64,000 nt of DNA from Streptomyces sp. NBC_01214. GTDB taxonomy: Bacteria > Actinomycetota > Actinomycetes > Streptomycetales > Streptomycetaceae. The notes below the pieces were generated by a model, which saw nothing but the letters and a program-made list of their open reading frames with translations, was not told the origin of the DNA and searched no databases. This document shows positions 54,289 through 63,100 of this stretch, one piece after another; within the stretch, counting starts at the first letter, position 1, and each line of letters starts with the position of its first letter. A program made the translations under genes and the position numbers. The DNA lies in NCBI RefSeq assembly GCF_026340975.1, contig NZ_JAPEOS010000003.1, positions 62,001 through 126,000 on the forward strand, written 5' to 3'.

Positions 54289-54500
54289 CCGGGACACTCT
54301 GTCGACCAAGATCGTCGAGTACAAGACGCGCGGCTCAACTCATTCTGAAACGATCAGTAAGCCGGCTATGGCAGAGGAGCCGGCGCCCGTCGAGCTTGAG
54401 TCAAGGGGGCGTCTCAGTAGCAGGTGCAGCCTGTCGGCAACGTGGATGATCGCCGCGAGAGCGGTCCGGTCGTCAGCCCTCCGGCGGCCCCGCCCCGCAG

Positions 54501-54887
54501 TTACTTGCTGTCGGGCGGGACGGGGGTGGCCTGGTGGTAGTACATCCGCCACGTCGTGGCCGTACCCTGCTTGCGCCAGAGCGAACTCCGCCGTGCCCGG
54601 TTCCCGTCCAACGTGGTCTCGTAGGTGAGGTGCACCAGTCCGGGTGCCAGCAGGACACCGGTGAACTTTGAGGGCTCGTAGCGTGGACCGCTTTCTGCCG
54701 CACCGTCCATCTCGGGCATCGCTGCAAGCATCTCGTCATACGTCCACCGCCGCCCCGAAGCGCCGACCTCTGTGAAGTCCGGGTCCAGAAGCTGTCGGGT
54801 GAGCGAGCGTGAACTGCGCACGCTGGGGTCCATGAGGCGCAGCTCGCCTGCGATCGCTTCGCGCACCTCATCTGATTCTCGGCTCAT
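54501..54887 (-). CDS. DUF4440/NTF2-like protein
   Basis: A 128-residue NTF2-fold protein. EVREAIAGELRLMDPSVRSS then LLDPDFTEVGASGRRWTYDE and VHLTYETTLDGNRARRSSLW are the DUF4440 pattern. It is a small-molecule-binding or isomerase-like fold of unknown specificity. ATG 54887. It lies beyond the transposon and is intact. Confidence 0.82.
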   Translation of the reverse strand: MSRESDEVREAIAGELRLMDPSVRSSRSLTRQLLDPDFTEVGASGRRWTYDEMLAAMPEMDGAAESGPRYEPSKFTGVLLAPGLVHLTYETTLDGNRARRSSLWRKQGTATTWRMYYHQATPVPPDSK

Positions 54888-55173
54888 GCAGGCATCTTCG
54901 TCCAGGCGGCCGAGTTCACCGCAACCGAGCTACCACCTGTAGAGCAGAGCTCGGCCGGGGGCGAATGGGGTGCACTCGTTCGGCACCAGCCGCCCGGTCC
55001 ACCTTGTGGCTGTGGGGATCCGCCGCCGGCAGATCCGGTGGCCGCGGGTCCCCTGCGCCAACCGCTGCCCGGATTGCCGGGCCGGCGTGCTCCTCGCGCC
55101 GCCCACCGGGCCGGCCGCGCACGGGCCGGCCAGGCCCCTCACCCACGCTTCTCGCTCTAGGAGTCAGTTCGCC

Positions 55174-56103
55174 ATGCCAGCCATCAAGTTCTCCGTACGA
55201 GGTTCCCGCCGGGCAGCAGTGGTGACGGCCGGCGCCGTCCTCAGCGCCGGTGCCCTGGGTCTGGCGATGTCGGGCAGCGGTACGCACGCGCCGGCCACGG
55301 ACCAGGTCAAAGCGGCCGCCGCGGTGACGACGCCGGCCCGCGACATGTCGTCTGCACCCGCGACGCCGCCGACGCCGCCGAATCCCATGGCGCCGACACC
55401 CGTGGCGAGCGCGCCGGCCGGGGCGCCGAGCGCTGCCGCAACGCCCAGTGCTGCCGGGACGCCGGCGAAGCGCGCTGCGGGGAAGCCCGCTGCCCCATCG
55501 GACAACAACGTGGCGGCGCCCGCACTCGACCCCGCGGCCAGTGCCAAGGTCCCGTCCGACCTCGCCGCCGTCACCGCCCAGTCGTGGACCGCTCGTGCCC
55601 CGGGGCCGGTGCGCCCGATTACCGGGCACGACATCGCACTGAACGAGTGCGTGAGCGTACGCGGCGCCGCGACCTGGCAGCAGCAGCCGTACCTGAGCAG
55701 CGGTGGCAACTCCGCAGTGCTGGAGATCTACACCTTCGGTACCGAGGCCGCAGCCGCTGCCGCGTACGAGGGGGTCCGCTCCGGCATGAGCTCATGCCAG
55801 GCCACGTCCCGGGCCTTGCAGAGCGCCAACCGAGTCAAGGCCGACGCCGTCGCACGGCAGACCGCGACCGCCACCGACGCGGCAGCGTTCGAACGTGTCT
55901 GGACCGGGGTCCAGGGCACCTCGGCCCAGGGCGCCCAGACCAACCACCTCTACCCCGCGGCGCGCGGCACGCGGGTGCTCGTCCTGCACTTCGACGATCT
56001 GGCCGGGGGATCTCCGGCGGCCGCTCCGTACGACACGCAGCAGGACCCGAACGTGCTGTCGCTGCTCACGAACTTGCTGGCCAGCCCGGCCGGCACCCGC
56101 TGA
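55174..56103 (+). CDS. Secreted protein, unknown
   Basis: A 309-residue precursor. ATG 55174 follows TAGGAGTC. Residues 1-35 form a signal-anchor (KFSVRGSRRAAVVTAGAVLS AGALGLAM). A Pro/Ala/Thr-rich linker runs to about 135. The remaining domain (LNECVSVRGAATWQQQPYLS, VLEIYTFGTEAAAAAAYEGV, SGMSSCQATSRAL) has two cysteines and a PknH-sensor-like or DUF-type extracellular fold. It precedes a secreted cysteine-peptidase-like gene by 32 bp and is probably co-transcribed with it. Confidence 0.7.
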   Translation: MPAIKFSVRGSRRAAVVTAGAVLSAGALGLAMSGSGTHAPATDQVKAAAAVTTPARDMSSAPATPPTPPNPMAPTPVASAPAGAPSAAATPSAAGTPAKRAAGKPAAPSDNNVAAPALDPAASAKVPSDLAAVTAQSWTARAPGPVRPITGHDIALNECVSVRGAATWQQQPYLSSGGNSAVLEIYTFGTEAAAAAAYEGVRSGMSSCQATSRALQSANRVKADAVARQTATATDAAAFERVWTGVQGTSAQGAQTNHLYPAARGTRVLVLHFDDLAGGSPAAAPYDTQQDPNVLSLLTNLLASPAGTR

Positions 56104-56135
56104 TTCGCTCAACACGCAGACCACCGAAGGAAACA

Positions 56136-56879
56136 ATGTCCTCCACACCCAAGAAGCGGGGCGTCGCCGCCTTCGCGGCCGCATCGTTGCTCGGCGCGAT
56201 AGCCGCGCTGCTACCAACCGGCGACGCGTTCGCCGGAACGGTTCCCATAGGCCCCGCCACCTCGAGCGGAAGCCTCGGTCCGGCCCTCGGTGGCCCGATC
56301 ACCCAGGAGCAGATCATCGCCCGGGCGCACGACTGGATCAACAACGCCGTTCCGTACAGCATGTTCGACGCTTGGAAGGACAACACGGTCGGCGGCCCGT
56401 ACCGCGCGGATTGCTCCGGCTTCATCTCCATGGCGTGGGGCCTGAAGAACAGCTTGGTCACCCAGACCCTCCCGGACGTCTCGACCGTCACCGCCACCAA
56501 TGTCATCGGCTACACCGGCTTGCAGCCGGGCGACGCACTGGACTTCACCGACGAACACGTCGTGCTGCTCGACTCCTGGATCGACAAGACCGCCGGGACG
56601 TTCTACTACGACGCCGAACACCGCCCCGGCACGGTGGCTGACCAGCGGCGGGGCAGCGTCTACGCGAGCACGCTCGACGGCCACGCGCTCACCACCTACG
56701 AGGCCCTTCGCTACAAGAACGTCGTCGCCACTTCGGCGGGCGCTGTGAAGTCGCCGGTGTCGATGGATGCTGGTGCGACGCACGTGGCGTTCGTGGATGG
56801 CAATGGGAACGTGGCGAATGACTGGGTGAGCAACGGTGCCTGGCAGGGGCCGTCCGGCCTCGGCGGCACCAGCCGCTGA
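56136..56879 (+). CDS. Secreted NlpC/CHAP-like cysteine peptidase
   Basis: A 247-residue precursor with a signal peptide ending DAFA near residue 33. The catalytic core has IIARAHDWINNAVPYS, YRADCSGFISMAWGL (nucleophilic Cys) and ALDFTDEHVVLLDSW (catalytic His), the order of NlpC/P60 peptidoglycan hydrolases. The last 38 residues (ATHVAFVDGNGNVANDWVSN then GAWQGPSGLGG) look like one repeat of a longer lectin or propeller domain, so the C-terminus may be shortened. ATG 56136 follows GAAGGAAAC. Confidence 0.72.
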   Translation: MSSTPKKRGVAAFAAASLLGAIAALLPTGDAFAGTVPIGPATSSGSLGPALGGPITQEQIIARAHDWINNAVPYSMFDAWKDNTVGGPYRADCSGFISMAWGLKNSLVTQTLPDVSTVTATNVIGYTGLQPGDALDFTDEHVVLLDSWIDKTAGTFYYDAEHRPGTVADQRRGSVYASTLDGHALTTYEALRYKNVVATSAGAVKSPVSMDAGATHVAFVDGNGNVANDWVSNGAWQGPSGLGGTSR

Positions 56880-56896
56880 CCGCCACCCAGATAGGG

Positions 56897-56930
56897 AGGG
56901 CCTTGTTCCACCTCGGTGGGGCAAGGCCCT
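56897..56930. terminator. Bidirectional terminator between convergent genes
   Basis: AGGGCCTTG (56897-56905) pairs with CAAGGCCCT (56922-56930), with an inner CCACC/GGTGG stem. It lies between the secreted peptidase gene and the 3' end of the rSAM/LodA-like operon and can stop transcription from both sides. Confidence 0.8.
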
Positions 56931-57926
56931 TCACCCCGTGAGGGGGGTGCCGGGCCATCCGCAGGCGTTGAGCTCGTGCTGCCAGGAGGGGTCCGGGAAG
57001 GCCTGGGGATAGAGCCGGGCGCAGGTGGTCAGGTGCTCCTGGAACGCGGTCCGCAGACGGGCGGCGTAGTACGCGCAGAGCAGGTCGGGGGGTGTGTCGG
57101 CTGCCGCCGATCCGATGAGGGCCGCCGCCAGGATGGCCGTACGCAGGGCCTGTGCCGTGCCGGTGCCGCTGAGCGGGTCGTAGCGGATGGCGCCCGCGCC
57201 GACCAGGAGCGTGCCCGGGGTGCAGGTGCTCGGGGCGGTGGCCGGGAGGAGGTGCAGGCGGGGGGCGGCGGGCAGCGCCACCGCGGTCTCGGGCGGGTGC
57301 AAGAGGCGTGGGGCCAGTTCGGATGCGGCGAGAAGCCGTCCGAGCAGCTCGGCGGGGCGCGCGACGGGGCCCGGAACCATCGCCTGGAGCAGGGCGCGGC
57401 CGTTGCCGAGCGGGGTGAGGTGGAGCCAAGCGAGGTCGGTGCGGTCGAGGCGGGCCGTGGTGTCGTCCTGCCCCGGGGCGAGCGGGGCCTCGCCCGCCAG
57501 CAGGTGCCGGCGGCCGGCGGTCCAGTGCTCGCCGGGGTGTCCCGTCGGCGGTTCCGCCGTGACCGTCCAGTGCGGGGGGCCGGCGGGTTCGGGTCCGGGG
57601 CGGGCGGCGTCGGGGTGACGGGCGCAGAGCCGGTCGAGGAGGCGGCGGCACAGCAGGGCGCCGTCCAAGACCACCGCGGGGTGGGCGAGGGGCGGATCGG
57701 GAGGCCCCGGGGCCCAGCGGACGTGGCGGTGGGTCAGCCGGTGGCCGTCGGCCGGCGAGGCGACGCCCCAGAGGGCCCGCAGGAGGGCGAGGGTGTCCTC
57801 GCCCAGCAGCAGCGGGCGGGGACCGTACGAGGGGCGGGGCCGGAGCCGGACCCGGTGGCCGCGCGAGGCGAGCAACCAGGCGCAGGTGAGTTCGGCCAGT
57901 CCGGATCCGGCGATGGTGACGGTCAC
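56931..57926 (-). CDS. FAD-dependent oxidoreductase, LodB/QhpG-like
   Basis: A 331-residue flavoprotein. VTVTIAGSGLAELTCAWLLA is the FAD-binding Rossmann start. GTLLVGAGAIRYDPLSGTGT followed by AQALRTAILAAALIG is the second FAD contact, characteristic of flavin monooxygenases of the tryptophan-halogenase/LodB group (DPLSG). LodB and QhpG oxidise the tryptophan that becomes the CTQ cofactor in LodA-like oxidases and in quinohemoprotein amine dehydrogenase. The operon partners here fit that role. It overlaps the ferritin-like gene by 4 bp (GTGA) and is the last gene of the operon. Confidence 0.75.
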   Translation of the reverse strand: MTVTIAGSGLAELTCAWLLASRGHRVRLRPRPSYGPRPLLLGEDTLALLRALWGVASPADGHRLTHRHVRWAPGPPDPPLAHPAVVLDGALLCRRLLDRLCARHPDAARPGPEPAGPPHWTVTAEPPTGHPGEHWTAGRRHLLAGEAPLAPGQDDTTARLDRTDLAWLHLTPLGNGRALLQAMVPGPVARPAELLGRLLAASELAPRLLHPPETAVALPAAPRLHLLPATAPSTCTPGTLLVGAGAIRYDPLSGTGTAQALRTAILAAALIGSAAADTPPDLLCAYYAARLRTAFQEHLTTCARLYPQAFPDPSWQHELNACGWPGTPLTG

Positions 57927-59818
57927 GGCGTGAGGGCGTCGATCAGCGCCTGCATGTCGGCCTGGTGGCGGGTCATCATGGCACCGAGGGCGGGTCCGTC
58001 CAGTGAGCTGATGGTCTGCTGCAACGTCATGGCGGACCGTGCGGCGGCCAGGGTGGCCTGACCGTTGCCGAGCGCCCCGGGCCCCTTGAAGCGGGGGGCG
58101 ACCCCGCGCGCTGCCAGCACGTGGTTGACCTCGTGGAAGTTGGTCATCGCCTGCCGGGAATGTTCGATCACGATCCCGCCCGACGTGTCGCCGCCGCTCA
58201 GACTGTCCTTCAGCGTGCCCAGCAGCACGGCGTAGTTCAGGTCGCCGAGTTCGAGCAGTCGCTGGTCCAGCGGGTCGGTCGGGTCCTGCGTCAGCGTCCT
58301 CACGTATTCGCTCTCGCTGAATCCGGCGAGGTGTGCCTTGACCTTCTTGAACCGCTCGAAGTGGTCGACGCCCTCGTCGATGATCAGTTTGATGAGGTGC
58401 GAGAGCCGGTCGGCCTGGGGGTACGGATCCTCCTTCTCGTCCAAGATGGTTTGGTGCAGTCGGACGTACATTCCGTCGATGCCCTGCGGGTTGAGATCGG
58501 CGCTGGTCTCCTCCACCTTGATGAACCAGTCCAGCTGCGCCTGATCGAGCGGTTCCAACCTGAACGTCGTCTGGGTCTCTTCCTGGATGACGAAATCCTC
58601 GGTGGGCGGATCGAGGACGATCGGCCGCCCCAGTACGCCGAGGATCTCGTTGACCCATCGCAGGTGCCGCATCTCGTCCTGCGCGACGGCGAACACCTCC
58701 TGGGCCGCGGCGAAGAACTTCCGGACGGGCGCCTCCGCCTCCGTGGCCGGGTCGAGTACGCGCGGGGCCTTCAGCGAGTAGTGCGCGTAGAGGTACTCCA
58801 GGCACAGTGCGTGCTCGACACGGGCGAGGTGCTCCAGCCTCTGCTCCACTTCGGGGCGCGTCTTCGGATCCAGTTCGAGCGGGTCGGGCAGTCCGCGGCT
58901 GTCGTCCTCACGGCCGTTGAGTACGACGGGCAGCACGTTCCAGTTCGTGATCAGCGCCGGATGGTCCAGCTCCCGGGCATTGCGCGGGAAGTAGCGGGGG
59001 CCGTCCAGCTCCGGCGGGTCAGAGCGGTTGCTGCGCTGGAAGTTGAGGGGGTGGAACTCCCCGTCGTGGCTCGCGGAGATGTCGGGTTTGGAGGCGGCCC
59101 AGTAGAAGCAGCCGCATTCGCGGAAGTCGTACTGCCACGGTGCGCACAGGCTCCGGGTGAGGTCGCCCGGGAGGTACACCGCGGGGTCGATGACGCCGTC
59201 GTCGGTCAGGTAGTCGGCCCGGTCAGCGATCAGGACGGCACTGGTCACCCTCCCGGCCGGGTCGCGCACGACCCTGCTCTCGTTCGCCATCCGCAAGGCG
59301 TTGAGGCTTCCGCCGGGCACTCCGGACTCGCCCGGGGAGACCCTGCCCGGCCTCGGCCCGAGGCGGATCGCGATCCGGCCCGGCAGCAGATCGTGGACGA
59401 AGCGCCACATCGACATGCCGTCGAGGCGTCTGGCGGAGAGGACGGGGGCCTGCGCCTCCGACTGGTCCACGGCGGTCCGTCCGCACACCGCCCAGAGATG
59501 GAGCCGCCACGGCGACTGGTCCGTCACCTGTAGGTCTTCGCTCGTGAGGTCCAAGACGGTGGCGGCACCGTCGGCGACGGCGATCACCCGCGATCCGCTG
59601 CCGTGGTGGAAGTCGACGGTCAGGCCGGGGAAGAAGCACTTGTCCAGGTTGCGCTGGTCGAATTCCAGGCCGGGGAAGCAGTTGTCGACACCGCTCTCCG
59701 GGCGGGAGCCGGCCGGATTTCCGCGGACGACGTGGTCGGCGCGGGCCGTGAGGTTGCGGGCGAAGATCTTCCCGTGGGGAACGGGGAGGTCGACGCTTCC
59801 GGGAGTCGGGTCGTTCAT
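57923..59818 (-). CDS. LodA-like N-terminal region fused to a ferritin-like domain
   Basis: A 631-residue protein. Residues 1-320 contain DNCFPGLEFDQRNLDKCFFP and VYLPGDLTRSLCAPWQYDFR then ECGCFYW. The PGDLT...PWQ-D-F-C arrangement resembles the CTQ-forming region of LodA/GoxA oxidases. Residues 335-600 are a VioB/PF12902-type ferritin-like four-helix domain: LARVEHALCLEYLYAHYSLK and AVAQDEMRHLRWVNEILGVL supply Glu and Glu-x-x-His metal ligands, with a second pair at IIDEGVDHFERFKKVKAHLA. It could be the catalytic subunit or a metal-oxygen maturase. ATG 59818, with the flavoprotein downstream overlapping. The domain reading is inference from motif order. Confidence 0.65.
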   Translation of the reverse strand: MNDPTPGSVDLPVPHGKIFARNLTARADHVVRGNPAGSRPESGVDNCFPGLEFDQRNLDKCFFPGLTVDFHHGSGSRVIAVADGAATVLDLTSEDLQVTDQSPWRLHLWAVCGRTAVDQSEAQAPVLSARRLDGMSMWRFVHDLLPGRIAIRLGPRPGRVSPGESGVPGGSLNALRMANESRVVRDPAGRVTSAVLIADRADYLTDDGVIDPAVYLPGDLTRSLCAPWQYDFRECGCFYWAASKPDISASHDGEFHPLNFQRSNRSDPPELDGPRYFPRNARELDHPALITNWNVLPVVLNGREDDSRGLPDPLELDPKTRPEVEQRLEHLARVEHALCLEYLYAHYSLKAPRVLDPATEAEAPVRKFFAAAQEVFAVAQDEMRHLRWVNEILGVLGRPIVLDPPTEDFVIQEETQTTFRLEPLDQAQLDWFIKVEETSADLNPQGIDGMYVRLHQTILDEKEDPYPQADRLSHLIKLIIDEGVDHFERFKKVKAHLAGFSESEYVRTLTQDPTDPLDQRLLELGDLNYAVLLGTLKDSLSGGDTSGGIVIEHSRQAMTNFHEVNHVLAARGVAPRFKGPGALGNGQATLAAARSAMTLQQTISSLDGPALGAMMTRHQADMQALIDALTP

Positions 59819-59853
59819 GGCGGCTCCTTCGGCCGGACGGGGCGGGGCGCGGG

Positions 59854-61296
59854 TCAGCGGGCGAGGGCGGCCGGATCGGCCGGCAGGTCGGACACCGCCG
59901 GCTGCCGGAAGAACTCCGGTGCGGCCTGCCCGAGTTCGACGTAGGCGCGCAGGCAGAAGGCCAGCCAGCCGCGGATGTAGTCGCAGCCGGGCCGGCCGCG
60001 TCGGGTGACCTCGTGGTAGCAGCCGCCGCCGCACAGGTAGCGGGCCCAGCAGGACCGGCAGGGCTCGGCCCGGTCCACGTGGCGGGCCGCCAGATGGGCC
60101 GCCCTGGCGCCGTGGTCGGGTCCCCGGCTCAGGGAGCCCATGGCGAAGGCCGGATCGTCGACCAGCCGGTGGCAGGCGTAGAGGCCGCCCTCGGCGGAGG
60201 CGCTGAGGTATCCGGCGCCGGCGCCGCAGGGGTACGGGCGATGGCCGCCCGCGTGCAGTTCGTACATCGCGGTCTGGAAGTTGCCGAAGGGGTACCGGCG
60301 GCCCGCCGCCAGCTCGCGCAGCGCCGCTTCCCCGCACTCGATCATCTGTTCCAGGAATCCGGTGAAGGCGGCCCGGTCGATCTCGTACGCGGCGTCCGGG
60401 GCGCTGACCACCGCGGCGAAGCCGACTTCGTCGAAACCGAGGCCGATGCCGTGCTCCAGGACGTCGATCAGCCGCCCGGTGTACGGGGTCACGCTGACGC
60501 GTGCCGAGAGGTGGCGCGGTCTTCCGTGCCGCTCCAGCACCTCCAGCCCGGCCCGCAGCCGGTCGTAGGCGCTGCCCCCGCCCGGGGCCCGGCGCAGCGC
60601 GTCGTGGCCGGTCCGGTCGCCGTCCAGGCTGACGGCCACGGTGAACGGGTGGGCGGCGAAGAGTTCCGCGTCCACGGGCCGGACCGTGGTGAGGTTGGTG
60701 GTGAGCGCGAAGCGGACGGCGTGCCCGGTGGCGGCTCCGGCCCGCGTCGCGTACGTGACGACCTCGTGCACCAGGTCCCGGGCGAGCAGCGGTTCACCGC
60801 CCATGAAGCCGACGACGACGCCGGCTCCGGGTGCGGCCTCCGCGAGGAGCCGGTCCACGGCGGCGAACGCGGTCCCGCGGGGCATGGCCCGGGCGGAGCC
60901 GCCGAACCGGCCCTCGTCGGCGTAGCAGTGGCCGCAGCTGAGGTTGCAGGCCTGCATCACGTTGAGCGACAGGGAGAACAGGGGTGGCACCTCGGCCGGG
61001 GTGCCGTCGATCCGGGGGCCCGGGAGGCCCTCCCCGCCCCACATCGGCAGGCCGAGTTCCGCGGCCAGGACCGCGTCCTGTGCGGGGTCCCGGGAGGTCG
61101 CCTGCCATGCTTCCAGGCGGTCCGCCGCCGCCTCCGGGATGTCGTAGATCCGGCTGCCGTCGGCGACGAACAGGTGGGCCCCGTGGGCGCTGCGGAACAC
61201 CCTGGCCTCGGCTTCGAGACCGAGCGGTCCGGCTCCGGCGTCGGACCGCGGTTCGCGCTCCGGCGGGCGGCGGCCGATCTGCAGCAGTACGCTCAC
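59854..61296 (-). CDS. Radical SAM/SPASM peptide-modifying enzyme
   Basis: A 480-residue enzyme. The radical SAM cluster motif CNLSCGHC (Cys117, 121, 124) is followed by a typical (beta-alpha)6 barrel (FMGGEPLLARDLVHEVVTYA, FALTTNLTTVRPVD, VSLDGDRTGHDALR). The C-terminal SPASM region has PYPCGAGAGYLSASAEGGLY followed by ACHRLV, then PCRSCWARYLCGGGCYHEVT, ligating auxiliary clusters. It begins with a 100-residue N-terminal domain like the RRE/peptide-binding part of QhpD-type maturases, which form thioether links to cysteine in protein precursors. GTG 61296 overlaps the upstream gene by 4 bp. Confidence 0.85.
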   Translation of the reverse strand: MSVLLQIGRRPPEREPRSDAGAGPLGLEAEARVFRSAHGAHLFVADGSRIYDIPEAAADRLEAWQATSRDPAQDAVLAAELGLPMWGGEGLPGPRIDGTPAEVPPLFSLSLNVMQACNLSCGHCYADEGRFGGSARAMPRGTAFAAVDRLLAEAAPGAGVVVGFMGGEPLLARDLVHEVVTYATRAGAATGHAVRFALTTNLTTVRPVDAELFAAHPFTVAVSLDGDRTGHDALRRAPGGGSAYDRLRAGLEVLERHGRPRHLSARVSVTPYTGRLIDVLEHGIGLGFDEVGFAAVVSAPDAAYEIDRAAFTGFLEQMIECGEAALRELAAGRRYPFGNFQTAMYELHAGGHRPYPCGAGAGYLSASAEGGLYACHRLVDDPAFAMGSLSRGPDHGARAAHLAARHVDRAEPCRSCWARYLCGGGCYHEVTRRGRPGCDYIRGWLAFCLRAYVELGQAAPEFFRQPAVSDLPADPAALAR

Positions 61297-62738
61297 GTCC
61301 CCTCCTCGACCGTGGCCCGCAGCGAGTCGGCCCAGGCCACCAGCACGTCGTACTGGCGGCGGGTCAAGTGCATCGGCAAGCCGTCGGACCCCCGCACCGC
61401 GACCGGCATCCGGCGGTCGAAGTAGTCAGGCTCCGCGTACGGATTCCTGATGACCCGTTCGATGAGCTCCGGCTGTTCGCGGAGCATGTCTTCCAGGACC
61501 TCCAGCGCCACGAAACGGCGGTGTTTGCGACGGCCCCGTTCGGTCAGCGGGAGCCGGACGCCGTCCAGGGCTTCCGGTACCGGGAACATGCGGTCGGGCT
61601 CTTCCGGCGGAAGGCCGAGGGACTCGTTCTCGCTGACGGCGCGCTCGTTCTGGGCGTCCACGTTGACGGCGTCCATGGCTTCCAGGACGCGTTCGAACAG
61701 GTCCCGCACCTCGAGCGCCGTCAGCTTCGGATCTTTGGAGACGTACGTGGGATCCCCGACCTCCGCACGGCTGACCCGGTCCATGAGACCGTCGGCCAGT
61801 GAGGTGAAGGGTCTGCGGTCGGGTGCGAAATCGGGCGGGGTGACGACGACCCGCGCGTGGGCGGTCAGCCCGCCGACCTCGACGGTGACCAGGCCGTCGC
61901 AGACGTCGTCCACGAGACCGAACGAGACCCCGCCGTCGATGTTTTCGGCCGCCCCGGCGAACAGGCCGCCGGGCACGGTCCGCGGATCGCCCGCGCCGGT
62001 GAACGAGCACCAGGGGGAGTCCGGCGAGAGGATCAGCCTTTCGACGGGCAGGGGATACCTGTCGGTGCGCCGGAGGAGGTTCGTGGGCCCGTAGACCAGG
62101 CCCGCGGCGGGGGTGAAGCGCAGGCGCAGCTCGGGGAAGGTCGCGCTCGGCCGCGGGATCTGGACGGAGCCGAGCGGTACGTACTGCCCCTGCGGGACCA
62201 GGCGCTGGGCGGCCCCCTGGGGAGAACGTCCGCGCAGGGGGTGCCGGGTGTGCTGGTCGCCCAGGAGCTTGGCCTTGGCCTCGATGCGGTCGCCGAGCGC
62301 GCCGGTGCAGTGGTGTGCCTTGAGGTTGGCGACCTCCACCGTCCATCGCACGTCGCCGGGTTCCAAGCCGAACGCGTCCAGTACCTCGGTGGTGATCGCC
62401 CCGGAACCGGGCTGTCCGTCGATGGTCCACCTGCCGTGGACCTCGAAGAAGGGGCAGATGGGCCGGAACACTTTGGCGGCGTTCTCGGCGTTCTCGGCGT
62501 TCGTGGCGTCCTCGGAGGGCACGACGTCCTTGAACCGCACCCGGTTGCCCTGGGGCTGTGTTTCCGTCAGGGTGCCGTCCTCGGCCACGTGGAGCGAGGG
62601 TTCGGGCAGGACGACGGTCTTGCCGGTGCCCCGGGGACTGAGGTCGCTCTCGCCGTAGCGGTAGTTCTCGCAGGGTTCGGGGGACGGGCCCAGCCGGGCG
62701 AAGGCCAGGGGCGGGTAGAGCCAGATCTTCTCGATCAC
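61293..62738 (-). CDS. LodA-like protein (possible CTQ-oxidase-type component)
   Basis: A 481-residue soluble protein. It opens IEKIWLYPPLAFARLGPSPE, in place of the IHPAIGIARVGNSP start of LodA/GoxA proteins. It continues VRFKDVVPSEDAT, then FRPICPFFEVHGRWTIDGQP and VRWTVEVANLKAHHCTGA, each matching LodA landmarks in order. Later parts (LRLRFTPAAGLVYGPTNLLR, RRQYDVLVAWADSL) also follow that family loosely. It is shorter than LodA (about 700 residues), and the crosslinked Cys-Trp region appears instead in the 57923-59818 protein. GTG 62738. The split-protein interpretation is inference. Confidence 0.6.
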   Translation of the reverse strand: MIEKIWLYPPLAFARLGPSPEPCENYRYGESDLSPRGTGKTVVLPEPSLHVAEDGTLTETQPQGNRVRFKDVVPSEDATNAENAENAAKVFRPICPFFEVHGRWTIDGQPGSGAITTEVLDAFGLEPGDVRWTVEVANLKAHHCTGALGDRIEAKAKLLGDQHTRHPLRGRSPQGAAQRLVPQGQYVPLGSVQIPRPSATFPELRLRFTPAAGLVYGPTNLLRRTDRYPLPVERLILSPDSPWCSFTGAGDPRTVPGGLFAGAAENIDGGVSFGLVDDVCDGLVTVEVGGLTAHARVVVTPPDFAPDRRPFTSLADGLMDRVSRAEVGDPTYVSKDPKLTALEVRDLFERVLEAMDAVNVDAQNERAVSENESLGLPPEEPDRMFPVPEALDGVRLPLTERGRRKHRRFVALEVLEDMLREQPELIERVIRNPYAEPDYFDRRMPVAVRGSDGLPMHLTRRQYDVLVAWADSLRATVEEGT

Positions 62739-63100
62739 CGTGGGTCTCCGTTCTCGTCGGAATGATCGGAACGATCGGAAAGCGGGAACGCGGTCACGCG
62801 AAGACCTCGGATCCTGGGGGAGGGGGCGGCGTCGTGCCGGGGTGGGCCGAGCGGGGTTCCGCCCGCGCGTACGGGCGGCAGCCCGAGGAGGAACCACAGC
62901 TGTTCCGCGGATACGGGGCGGTCGGGGAGTTCGGAAACGCGGCCTTCAGCGAGGCTGGGCGGCGGTGCGGTCGCCTCGCGCAACGCCCCGTCGACGGCCG
63001 GAGCGTCCACCCCGGGGTCGGCGCGCCGGAACACGGGCGCGAGACGGCCGGGCCGGCGGCAGCCCTTGGCGCGGCAGATGCCGTCTCGGAGGGTGGTCAT
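62735..63100 (-). CDS. Unknown 121-residue protein
   Basis: It starts at ATG 63100 after GAGGTCAACG and reads MTTLRDGICRAKGCRRPGRL, with two early cysteines, then ELPDRPVSAEQLWFLLGLPP and IRGLRVTAFPLSD. Third codon positions are strongly G/C, so it is coding. It overlaps the LodA-like gene (GTGA) and the preceding frame (ATGA), so it belongs to the operon. No family recognised; the paired cysteines could make it a modified substrate or a carrier. Function unknown. Confidence 0.65.
   Translation of the reverse strand: MTTLRDGICRAKGCRRPGRLAPVFRRADPGVDAPAVDGALREATAPPPSLAEGRVSELPDRPVSAEQLWFLLGLPPVRAGGTPLGPPRHDAAPSPRIRGLRVTAFPLSDRSDHSDENGDPR

Larger units (their letters stand above)
52768..54362 (-). 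mobile_element. IS5-type transposon with nucleotidyltransferase passenger
   Basis: TTACTGATCGTTTCAGAAT near 52770-52788 recurs inverted at 54342-54360, giving a 1595-bp unit. It contains a leftward IS5-type transposase (53479-54288) and a rightward gene (52861-53487) whose 3' end overlaps the transposase 3' end. The transposase alone would make an element of about 880 bp, so the extra gene looks like an integral passenger. No target repeat is visible. Confidence 0.65.

Noticed and set aside
54363..54500. A minus-strand stretch resembling another transposase start (DRTALAAIIHVAD).
   Set aside because: Too short and diverged to assign; it may be a further IS relic but cannot be supported.
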